From Pseudopedobacter sp. (GTDB lineage: Bacteria > Bacteroidota > Bacteroidia > Sphingobacteriales > Sphingobacteriaceae): DNA of 9,160 nucleotides. This document shows, piece after piece, positions 1 through 6,654 of the stretch. The notes below the pieces were generated by a model that worked only from the letters and a program-made list of their open reading frames with translations, was not told the origin of the DNA and made no database searches. Position numbers and translations under genes: made by a program. The stretch covers positions 1-9,160 of the forward strand of contig JACMNZ010000288.1 of the NCBI GenBank assembly GCA_014378285.1, given 5' to 3'. Position 1 is the stretch's first letter; each line of letters begins with the position of its first letter.

Positions 1-1374
1 AATGAACTTTCTATCACCAAAGCAGACGGAACACCTTATGATTTAGATCGCGATGGATTAAAAATTTATACTACCATCGATTCTAAGATGCAAAAATATG
101 CAGAGGAAGCGCAACGTGAGTATATGAAAGATTTGCAAAAACAGTTTAATGCACATTGGAAAGGGATGAATCCTTTTAAAGGAAATGAAGCTTTATTAAT
201 TCAAGGAATGCATAGATCGGATAGGTATATCGCATTAAAAGAAGCTGGAAAATCTGACGAAGAAATTAATGAGAGCTTTAATACACCAACCAAAATGAGC
301 CTTTTCACTTGGAAAGGAGATATTGATACTACTATGAAACCCATGGATTCTATCAAGTATTATAAAATGATTTTACGTAACTCTATGATGGCTATGGATC
401 CCCAAAACGGAGATGTAAAAGCTTGGGTAGGAGGGATAGATTATGAGCATTTTAAATATGATCAAGTTAAAATGGGTACAAGGCAAGTGGGCTCTACCGC
501 AAAACCTTTTACTTATGCAGTTGGTATCCAAAACGGCTATTCTCCTTGTTATGAGGTAAATAATGTGCCTTTTACAGTTACTGGTTACGGCGAACCTTGG
601 ACACCAAATGGTTATGGTTCTATACCTGGAATATTGACTTTGAGAAAAGCAATGGCTAATTCTCAAAACTATATTACGGCCTGGTTAATGCAACAGGTTG
701 GCCCAACTGCGGTTGCAAATTTAATTAAGAGAATGGGAATTACATCGCCAGTTCCTCCTTATCCTTCCATTGCTTTAGGTTCTTTTGACGCTTCAGTTTA
801 TGACATGACTGGTGCTTACAGTGCTTTTGTTAATCATGGTGTTTGGACAGAACCTTTATATTTAACTAGGATAGAAGATAAAAACGGAAACGAACTTTAT
901 AGCCGTAAACCTAAAGTTGTACAAGCATTAAATGAACAACATGCTTACGTTATGACTTATATGTTAAAAGCTGTGGTAGAGCAAGGTACAGGTGTAAGAT
1001 TAAGGTATAAGTATGGCTTAAATAATCCGATAGGAGGTAAAACGGGTACCACACAAAACAACTCTGATGGCTGGTTTATGGGAATTACTCCTCAATTAGT
1101 AGCTGGAGTTTGGACAGGCTGCGAGGATAGGGCAATTCATTTTAGAAGTACAAATTTAGGAGAAGGTGCAAATACTGCTTTGCCAATTTTTGCCTTATTT
1201 ATGAAAAAGGTTTATGCCGATAATACTTTAGGAATTAAAAAAGGGGATTTTGAAGCTCCAAAAGGGGGCTTAACCATTACCTTGGATTGCGACCAATACC
1301 AAGCACCTAATCAAAATCAAGGAAGTAGTAAAAGTAATTCTGGTGCAGATTTAGATGAACGTTTAGGATTTTAA
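1..1374 (+). CDS. Class A penicillin-binding protein (PBP1A-type), C-terminal transpeptidase part; 5' end outside window
   Basis: The frame is open from base 1, so the gene begins upstream and 457 codons remain; the N-terminal membrane anchor and glycosyltransferase domain are not in view. The product cross-links peptidoglycan in the periplasm. The visible part has the TTID strand that opens the transpeptidase domain (residues 24-27 of the fragment), the nucleophile motif STAK (S165), the second motif SQN (221-223), and KTGTT (347-351), followed by a DGWFMG segment as in family members. About 105 residues separate TTID from the MDPQNGDVKAWVGG strand, more than in the E. coli enzymes as I recall them, so there is a lineage insertion. 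The end of the protein is hydrophilic (Ser/Asn/Gln-rich, then DLDERLGF). All catalytic motifs are intact. A monofunctional transpeptidase is less likely given the class A-like TTID context, but the missing N-terminus would settle this. A terminator follows 20 bp after the stop. Confidence 0.93.
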   Translation, partial: NELSITKADGTPYDLDRDGLKIYTTIDSKMQKYAEEAQREYMKDLQKQFNAHWKGMNPFKGNEALLIQGMHRSDRYIALKEAGKSDEEINESFNTPTKMSLFTWKGDIDTTMKPMDSIKYYKMILRNSMMAMDPQNGDVKAWVGGIDYEHFKYDQVKMGTRQVGSTAKPFTYAVGIQNGYSPCYEVNNVPFTVTGYGEPWTPNGYGSIPGILTLRKAMANSQNYITAWLMQQVGPTAVANLIKRMGITSPVPPYPSIALGSFDASVYDMTGAYSAFVNHGVWTEPLYLTRIEDKNGNELYSRKPKVVQALNEQHAYVMTYMLKAVVEQGTGVRLRYKYGLNNPIGGKTGTTQNNSDGWFMGITPQLVAGVWTGCEDRAIHFRSTNLGEGANTALPIFALFMKKVYADNTLGIKKGDFEAPKGGLTITLDCDQYQAPNQNQGSSKSNSGADLDERLGF

Positions 1375-1394
1375 AATAATAGGATATTAAAATG

Positions 1395-1419
1395 AACCGC
1401 CTTTTGGGTGGTTTTTTTT
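1395..1419 (+). terminator. Rho-independent terminator after the PBP gene
   Basis: A 7-bp stem, AACCGCC (1395-1401) with GGTGGTT (1407-1413), including one G-U pair, closes a 5-base loop and runs into a continuous T tract to 1419. It begins 20 bp past the PBP stop codon. It should separate the PBP gene from uvrC and makes the in-frame GTG at 1408, which lies in the stem, an implausible start for uvrC. Confidence 0.8.
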
Positions 1420-1427
1420 ATTTTTGC
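1419..1427 (+). promoter_or_regulatory. Candidate Bacteroidota -7 box for uvrC
   Basis: TATTTTTGC at 1419-1427 matches the Bacteroidota primary sigma -7 consensus TAnnTTTGC exactly. It directly follows the PBP terminator and ends 7 bp before the uvrC ATG, so transcription would start at or within a few bases of the start codon, giving a leaderless or nearly leaderless mRNA. No TTG-type -33 element stands at the expected 19-21 bp upstream, where the terminator hairpin sits instead. A chance match in a T-rich stretch, with uvrC served by read-through, is a real alternative. Confidence 0.35.
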
Positions 1428-1434
1428 ATTTCTT

Positions 1435-3243
1435 ATGTTCGATTATAAAGCAGCTATTAAAAATATTCCTCACAAACCTGGTGTATATCAATATTATGAT
1501 TCGCATAGCGAGTTGATTTATATTGGTAAAGCTAAAGACTTAAGAAATAGAGTAGCTTCTTATTTTAACAACGATACCTATAAGATTAATGCCAAAACAA
1601 AGGTTTTAGTTAGTAAGATAAACAACATCACCTTTACCATTGTAGATACCGAAATAGATGCATGGTTGCTAGAGAACAGCCTGATAAAAAAGCATCAGCC
1701 TAGGTATAATATCATGTTAAAAGATGATAAAACTTACCCTTGGATTGTTATTAAAAACGAAAAATTTCCTCGCATTCAATGGACAAGAAGATTGGTAAAA
1801 GATGGCTCTAAGTATTTAGGGCCTTATCCTTCTGTTGGCATGATGCACTCTATTTTAGGTTTGATAAAAGAAACCTATCAATTAAGAACATGTAGTTTGC
1901 CATTAAATGAGGTCAATATTAATGCTGGTAAATTTAAGGTTTGTTTAGAATATCAAATAGGAAACTGCAAAGGACCCTGCGAGAATTATCAAAGTGAAGA
2001 AGATTACAATCAATCAATAGAAGAAATTAAAGATATTTTAAGCGGAAAAACAGGAAATGTCTTAAGAGGATTAAAAGATAAAATCAATCAGCAAGCTGCT
2101 GAAATGAATTTTGAACTGGCACATAGGTTACAAAGAAAGTATGAGCTTTTAGAGAAATACCAAAGTAAATCTACCGTAGTAAATTCTTCTATAACTGAAG
2201 TTGATGTTTTTAGCATTGCTGCTGATGAAAAATTTGGTTTTGTAAATTATCTCAAAGTGATGCATGGTACTATTATCCAAACCCAAACTATAGAGATTAA
2301 AAAGAAACTTGATGAATCTGATGAAGAGCTTTTATCGATAGCAATTTCTGAATTTAGATCTCGGTTCCAAAGCGAATCCAAAGAAATTATTGTTCCATTT
2401 GAAATGGATATAGAAGATGAAAACGTAAAATTCACGGTCCCTAAGCAAGGTGAGAAGAAGAAGCTTTTAGAGCTTTCTCAAAAAAATGTGTTATTCTTTA
2501 AAAAAGATAAGATTGAGCAATATGAAAGGCTAAACCCGGATTTAAGAACAGATCGTTTGCTTACGCAGATGCAAAAGGACTTACGTTTAAGTGAGTTACC
2601 AAGACACATAGAGTGTTTTGATAACTCTAACTTTCAAGGAAACTATCCTGTATCTGCAATTGTGGTTTTTAGAGATGCAAAACCCTCAAAAAAAGACTAT
2701 AGGCATTTCAACGTAAAAACTGTTGAAGGCCCTAATGATTTTGCTACCATGGAGGAAGCGGTTTTTAGAAGATATAGAAGAATGTTAGAAGAGACATCTC
2801 CGTTGCCTCAATTAATTGTGATAGATGGCGGTAAAGGTCAATTATCATCTGCTGTTAAAAGTTTGAAATTATTGGGTATTTATGATAAGGTTGCTATCAT
2901 CGGCATTGCCAAAAGATTAGAAGAATTATATTATCCCGGAGATCAATATCCTCTATATCTAGATAAAAAATCAGAGACTTTAAAAATCATACAACAACTA
3001 CGGGATGAGGCTCATCGTTTTGGGATTACTTTCCACAGGAAAAAAAGGGACCAAGGCACATTAAAAACAGAACTCGAATTAATAGGAGGAATAGGAAAGA
3101 CTTCTGCTCAAAAATTGCTAACTCATTTTAAATCTGTCAAAAAGATAAAGGAAGCAAATGAAAAGGAATTGTTAGAAGTAATTAACACTAAACAAGCAAA
3201 ATCTATATTAGATTTTTTCCAACAAAAAAGCCCTTCTGATTAG
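1435..3243 (+). CDS. uvrC: UvrABC system protein C, excision nuclease subunit
   Basis: UvrC makes both incisions around a lesion in nucleotide excision repair, after UvrA and UvrB have located the damage. The 602-residue product has the family's usual size and full domain order. The GIY-YIG nuclease has GVY 16-18, YIG 29-31, R37 and catalytic E80. A four-cysteine cluster follows (C153, C170, C178, C182). The UVR/UvrB-binding helical motif is near 205-245. The RNase H-like 5' nuclease carries the D-D-H triad as D396 (ECFDNSN), D464 (VIDGGKGQL) and H527 (DEAHRFG). The tandem HhH region runs from about 548 to the end. I chose ATG 1435 because the protein then begins MFDYKAAIKNIPHKPGVY, as Bacteroidota homologues do; the upstream in-frame GTG at 1408 lies in a terminator stem. 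It converges on gldN with 29 bp between the stop codons. Nothing is broken or missing. Confidence 0.98.
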   Translation: MFDYKAAIKNIPHKPGVYQYYDSHSELIYIGKAKDLRNRVASYFNNDTYKINAKTKVLVSKINNITFTIVDTEIDAWLLENSLIKKHQPRYNIMLKDDKTYPWIVIKNEKFPRIQWTRRLVKDGSKYLGPYPSVGMMHSILGLIKETYQLRTCSLPLNEVNINAGKFKVCLEYQIGNCKGPCENYQSEEDYNQSIEEIKDILSGKTGNVLRGLKDKINQQAAEMNFELAHRLQRKYELLEKYQSKSTVVNSSITEVDVFSIAADEKFGFVNYLKVMHGTIIQTQTIEIKKKLDESDEELLSIAISEFRSRFQSESKEIIVPFEMDIEDENVKFTVPKQGEKKKLLELSQKNVLFFKKDKIEQYERLNPDLRTDRLLTQMQKDLRLSELPRHIECFDNSNFQGNYPVSAIVVFRDAKPSKKDYRHFNVKTVEGPNDFATMEEAVFRRYRRMLEETSPLPQLIVIDGGKGQLSSAVKSLKLLGIYDKVAIIGIAKRLEELYYPGDQYPLYLDKKSETLKIIQQLRDEAHRFGITFHRKKRDQGTLKTELELIGGIGKTSAQKLLTHFKSVKKIKEANEKELLEVINTKQAKSILDFFQQKSPSD

Positions 3244-3253
3244 AAATGGCTTT
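3224..3253 (-). terminator. Terminator of the gld operon, overlapping the uvrC stop codon
   Basis: A two-part hairpin pairs AAAGCC (3227-3232) with GGCTTT (3248-3253), and inside it TTCT (3234-3237) with AGAA (3242-3245) around a GATT loop. On the minus strand the stem is followed by U residues from the A run at 3224-3229, giving a usable terminator 20 bp past the gldN stop. On the plus strand the stem is followed by ATATTTTATTT, a weaker tract, so it may also act for uvrC. The uvrC stop TAG (3241-3243) lies within the inner loop and stem, so the sequence is both coding and regulatory. Confidence 0.7.
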
Positions 3254-3272
3254 ATATTTTATTTATAGGATT

Positions 3273-4223
3273 TTAATGTTCCCACATATCTTGTTCATAT
3301 TGAATCAAAGATTTTTTAATCCTATCAGCTTCCAATAATTTATCTAAACCTGATTTCAAATCAGGATCTGTTGCTAAACTGTTACCTTGCGGATTAGACT
3401 CTTCTACAATTACACTAGAAAAATATCTTAACTGAAATACATCATCAAACGTATATCTGATTTTTTCATTTGGGTGATAGACTGTGAATTTACACAAATA
3501 ATCTCTAATGGTTGGATAGTTAAGATAAAAAAGGGGTGTCATATCGGCACCAACTTCTCCTAATTTAATTTGAGGGTCTGCAAGATTTTTATTTTCTGGA
3601 CTTAAAGAAACCAAAATATTATTTCCAGGATAAACTATAGACATTGCAATGATGAAAGATTTAAATTCTGATCTATTGGTATCAAAATACCAATCTTCAA
3701 TTATTCTTAACGCTAGTTTAGAAGTAACCTTAGAATCACCATATTGTCTTGGACCAAAAGAACCAACCTTACTATCTAAAATCCCTTTTAAAGCACCTGC
3801 TTCTTGAGGTATAGGTTCTAATAACTGGCCAATGTTTTTATCCCATTGTTGGTAAGCCTCAATCTTGTTGGTTTCAACGCCTTTCATCAAAACATCAATA
3901 AAATTTTTGCCAGCATCAGCAGGCACAAGGTATCTATTAGCAGGATCTGCAAAATATATATCTCTAATTAGTCGCTTTGCAAAGATAACGTCATCACTTT
4001 TTACGCGAGGTAATTCGGGAGCGCAGTTTTTTTCTGCTTTACCCATATCTTTCTCTCTATTCAACTTGTTCTCTTCAGATTGTTGAAAGATAGAGTAAAT
4101 GGGTTTTACTTTCCTTTTAATGGTGTCTGTTTTTGCGGTTGGCGCTGGAGTAACTGTAGGGTTTTGCGCAAATGCAAACCCACTAGCAAACATCAAGAAT
4201 AAAATAATTTGAATCTTTTTCAT
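3273..4223 (-). CDS. gldN: Type IX secretion / gliding motility protein GldN (PorN family)
   Basis: GldN is a periplasmic component that binds the GldK lipoprotein to form the outer-membrane-associated ring of the T9SS. The 316-residue product opens with a Sec signal peptide (MKK, hydrophobic run 5-18) and a likely signal peptidase I site after AFA at 19. A Pro/Thr/Ala-rich linker spans about 21-32. The folded domain has a strong family signature near 77-123 (DDVIFAKRLIRDIYF, NRYLVPAD, FIDVLMKGV, NKIEAY) and typical segments RIIEDWYFD (173-181) and FYLNYPTIRDYL (232-243). It is the last gene of the operon, begins 2 bp after the gldM stop, and is probably translationally coupled. F. johnsoniae carries a second paralogue, gldO, next to gldN; here no gldO follows, as uvrC converges directly. 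C67 and C244 are the only cysteines. Confidence 0.96.
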   Translation of the reverse strand: MKKIQIILFLMFASGFAFAQNPTVTPAPTAKTDTIKRKVKPIYSIFQQSEENKLNREKDMGKAEKNCAPELPRVKSDDVIFAKRLIRDIYFADPANRYLVPADAGKNFIDVLMKGVETNKIEAYQQWDKNIGQLLEPIPQEAGALKGILDSKVGSFGPRQYGDSKVTSKLALRIIEDWYFDTNRSEFKSFIIAMSIVYPGNNILVSLSPENKNLADPQIKLGEVGADMTPLFYLNYPTIRDYLCKFTVYHPNEKIRYTFDDVFQLRYFSSVIVEESNPQGNSLATDPDLKSGLDKLLEADRIKKSLIQYEQDMWEH

Positions 4224-4225
4224 AA

Positions 4226-5752
4226 TTAATTGGCTGAAACTGAAACTACATTTTCAAGCTTTCTGGTGGTTTTATCCTCGCCATAAGCTTCAATATTTTG
4301 AAATGTTAAAATATCTCCGGCAGCTAAAGAACCCATTATCCTTTTAATATCGCTTGTAAAGCTACCATCAGAAGATTGCATAATAATAGGATCTTGTCTG
4401 TATTTACCAAATACTACAGTAAATTTTGTAACTGTAAATTTTAAATCAAAATCAAAATCTTTTAATTCTGCTTCTAATCTATTGGTACTTTTAATTGTAG
4501 AAAGTGCTACCCTACCAGAGACTTTATTCGCAAAAGTTGCAATTGGATCAGGCACTTTTTTAACCCTAAATTTAGTTGCGCCTAAAACTTGTGTTTTCCC
4601 TTTTTCTATTTCTGCAGAAACAGTAACTGTTGCTTCACTTCCTCCTGTTACCCTAACCACATAATTTCCGTTAGCGCCAGTAATTGAACCGCCACTTACA
4701 CTTACTTTTAATTTTTCTTTAGCGATACCTGGTGCAGAAACTGAGACTGGATTAGCCACTCCCATATAAAATACGTTCATCTTATCTGGAGAAACCACCG
4801 CTGATGGTCTTGCAACTTGGTACTCTATTGGGTCTGTTGTGAAAGATTTAATCTCACCGCTGGTTGGGTCTTTGAATGATACAGTACCTGTCCATTTATA
4901 AACGCCTTCTTTGGTACCGCCAGATTTGTATTTACCAACACCATCATCGTTAGGTAATGTAGAACCATTAACTGTTGCCGTAATAGGAATACTAGAACTA
5001 CCAGCTGTTAAAAACACATCAGCTTCGTATGTTTGCCCAGCTAAAATATAGCTACTTTTTGCCACGGCAACAGCTCTGTAAGAATCTACTACTCCACCGC
5101 CTGTTGTTTCTTGGTATAGTTTGTTAATTACGTAAGCCTCAGCGTTTTTAGCATCATTTTGAAACTTGGATAATAAAGTAATGGTAGACGTTAAAGGTTT
5201 TCCTTCACCAAAATTATAATTGGCCCATGATTGTTTTGTTTTTGTACTAGGGTTAACTTCTGGCCAAGATAATTCTAAGCCAATTGCTTTTGGGGTAAGA
5301 CCAATTAATGCTGCCATTTTATTAGCGGCTGCATTAATTTTTTCTTGCAAAACGTCTCCTTTTTTCTCTTCTACTAATTCTTTATAAGAAATTCCTAAGT
5401 CATCTCTCTTTTTTAAATCTCCATTTTCGTCTAAACCGTTAGTTTCTGTAATTAATTCTTGCTTTAATTTTTCAATTTCTGCTACTATTCCATCACCAAT
5501 CTTTTTAGCTTCTTGTGCCTTGTTATAATTTACTTCGGCTTTTTTAGGAGCATTGTCATAATAATTTTTGAAAAGCGTCATGATAAACTTTAAACGATCG
5601 TTCATATTATCATTGCTTTTCTCTAAACCATCCCTTACTGTTTTAAAGGCATCCAATACGGTATTACTTACGTTTAATGCTAACATTGCCATGAGCACCA
5701 AATACATAATACCGATCATCTTTTGCCTTGGGGTTTCCTTACCGCCTGCCAT
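4226..5752 (-). CDS. gldM: Type IX secretion motor protein GldM (PorM family)
   Basis: GldM is a single-pass inner-membrane protein whose long periplasmic part spans toward the GldK-GldN ring. With GldL it forms the proton-driven rotary motor of the T9SS. The 508 residues match the family length (about 510-520). The N-terminus MAGGKETPRQKM is near-invariant in the family; R9 and Y17 in and near the transmembrane helix (about 12-28) sit where functionally important residues are reported in F. johnsoniae GldM (recalled). The periplasmic region fits the four-domain plan: mainly helical D1 (about 30-222, charged helices at 70-140), then beta-rich D2 (about 225-313), D3 (about 317-400, opening RPSAVVSPDKMNVFYMGVANP) and D4 (about 402-508). 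Domain limits are my estimates. It lies 46 bp after gldL and 2 bp before gldN. A short A-rich leader precedes the ATG, with no Shine-Dalgarno sequence. Confidence 0.97.
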   Translation of the reverse strand: MAGGKETPRQKMIGIMYLVLMAMLALNVSNTVLDAFKTVRDGLEKSNDNMNDRLKFIMTLFKNYYDNAPKKAEVNYNKAQEAKKIGDGIVAEIEKLKQELITETNGLDENGDLKKRDDLGISYKELVEEKKGDVLQEKINAAANKMAALIGLTPKAIGLELSWPEVNPSTKTKQSWANYNFGEGKPLTSTITLLSKFQNDAKNAEAYVINKLYQETTGGGVVDSYRAVAVAKSSYILAGQTYEADVFLTAGSSSIPITATVNGSTLPNDDGVGKYKSGGTKEGVYKWTGTVSFKDPTSGEIKSFTTDPIEYQVARPSAVVSPDKMNVFYMGVANPVSVSAPGIAKEKLKVSVSGGSITGANGNYVVRVTGGSEATVTVSAEIEKGKTQVLGATKFRVKKVPDPIATFANKVSGRVALSTIKSTNRLEAELKDFDFDLKFTVTKFTVVFGKYRQDPIIMQSSDGSFTSDIKRIMGSLAAGDILTFQNIEAYGEDKTTRKLENVVSVSAN

Positions 5753-5798
5753 ATTTTAATTTTTAAAGCGTTGTTTAAATTAAATTTTTAATGAATAA

Positions 5799-6602
5799 TT
5801 ATGCCCTTGGCTGGTTCATGGCTGATAACATGTTACCATAAACAGCATTTAAGCTGGATAAATTCCTTGATAGTTTAGCAACTTCATCTTTGAATTGCTT
5901 AGAATCATCCATAGATTCATTAAAATTAGACATGGTTTGTGATAAGTTGGCGTAGAACTTATTCATTGATTTTAGGTGTGCGCTAGAATCTTGTAATTCT
6001 AATTCATAAACCGCATTTAAAGCGGAAATATTTTTACCTAAACTATTTATTTGATTATGATATTCCTTTGATCCTGAAGACGCATTAGCGATCTCCGTTA
6101 CACCTGCGGTTGCTTGATCAAACGCAACACTCAAACCAGATGCTTTTACAGAAGCAGTTTTAACATTTGCTGCAAATTCATTAGTAGCTATAGTTGCATC
6201 GGCTGCGTTAGATATTGCACCAACTTTATTACTAAAGTTTTCTAAACCTTCTTTAATTTTTGCTGTTACGTCATCCCCAATTTTTAAATCTGGAAAACCG
6301 CCACCACCTGTAGATCCTTTAATTTCTAACTCGTTTAATTTAACAGGTTTATTCATATCAATCTGACTGCCTACAAAATCTTCTGAAAGTTGAGGATATA
6401 CTTTATCCCATTTCGGGTCTTTATGAGGAGGAACAAATCCCATGATAAAGAACAAAACAGCTTCAGTAGCCAAACCTATACCAATAATTAATTCTCCTCC
6501 TGGCCAGTGAAGAATTTTTGCCATTGCGCCAACAATTACTACTGTTGCGCCCCAAGATATAATTGCATCAAGAGTTATTTTGAATTTCTTTTTTTGAGCC
6601 AT
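5799..6602 (-). CDS. gldL: Type IX secretion motor protein GldL (PorL family)
   Basis: GldL is the inner-membrane stator-like subunit; its helices surround the GldM helices and use proton-motive force to drive the T9SS. The 267-residue protein starts with a basic stretch (MAQKKKFK) and two transmembrane helices (about 12-31 and 36-57) joined by the short turn HWPGG. K29, H32 and E47 fall where K27, H30 and E49 lie in F. johnsoniae GldL, so the buried charged residues needed for proton coupling are kept (alignment by eye, numbering recalled). After a Gly-rich linker (96-102) comes a cytoplasmic, predicted helical/coiled-coil domain that contains a repeated motif, KNISALNAVY at 190-199 and RNLSSLNAVY at 246-255. 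The gene lies 52 bp after gldK; its leader is A-rich (AAACAAACAAACG), as is common in Bacteroidota. Confidence 0.97.
   Translation of the reverse strand: MAQKKKFKITLDAIISWGATVVIVGAMAKILHWPGGELIIGIGLATEAVLFFIMGFVPPHKDPKWDKVYPQLSEDFVGSQIDMNKPVKLNELEIKGSTGGGGFPDLKIGDDVTAKIKEGLENFSNKVGAISNAADATIATNEFAANVKTASVKASGLSVAFDQATAGVTEIANASSGSKEYHNQINSLGKNISALNAVYELELQDSSAHLKSMNKFYANLSQTMSNFNESMDDSKQFKDEVAKLSRNLSSLNAVYGNMLSAMNQPRA
5838..5867 (-). repeat. GldL internal repeat, copy 2
   Basis: This stretch encodes RNLSSLNAVY (GldL residues 246-255). Over its first 21 plus-strand bases it matches the copy at 6006-6035 at 18 of 21 positions. The two copies are 56 residues (168 bp) apart, an exact multiple of seven, which fits a repeat kept in coiled-coil register. 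Confidence 0.7.
6006..6035 (-). repeat. GldL internal repeat, copy 1
   Basis: This stretch encodes KNISALNAVY (GldL residues 190-199), the partner of the copy at 5838-5867. Six residues in a row (LNAVY plus the preceding small residue, Ala or Ser) are the same or similar, and the DNA is nearly identical over 21 bases. Confidence 0.7.
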
Positions 6603-6654
6603 TTTGTTTGAACGTTTGTTTGTTTTAAGATTTTATTGCGTTGTTGAACTGTGC
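6603..6654 (-). other. gldK-gldL intergenic leader
   Basis: These 52 bp contain no hairpin terminator and no -7 box, so gldL should be transcribed with gldK. Read on the minus strand, the 25 bases before the gldL ATG are A/C-rich (AACAAACAAACGTTC and on), with no Shine-Dalgarno sequence, which fits Bacteroidota initiation. The octamer GCGTTGTT (plus strand, 6638-6645) recurs in the gldL-gldM gap at 5768-5775. Confidence 0.5.

Noticed and set aside
373..666. Minus-strand open frame of 97 codons antisense to the PBP gene
   Set aside because: It lies entirely within the conserved transpeptidase coding region in the opposite strand and resembles no protein; a shadow frame.
1392..1448. An 18-codon open frame starting at ATG 1392 and overlapping the uvrC start
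   Set aside because: It runs through the terminator hairpin and its T tract, giving a Phe/Leu-rich peptide as such sequence would by chance; no supporting signal.
3865..4086. Plus-strand open frame antisense to gldN
   Set aside because: Fully contained in a well-supported gene, no initiation signal and no recognisable family.
5568..5759. Plus-strand open frame antisense to the gldM start, with a hydrophobic stretch
   Set aside because: The hydrophobicity mirrors the GldM transmembrane helix on the other strand; a shadow.
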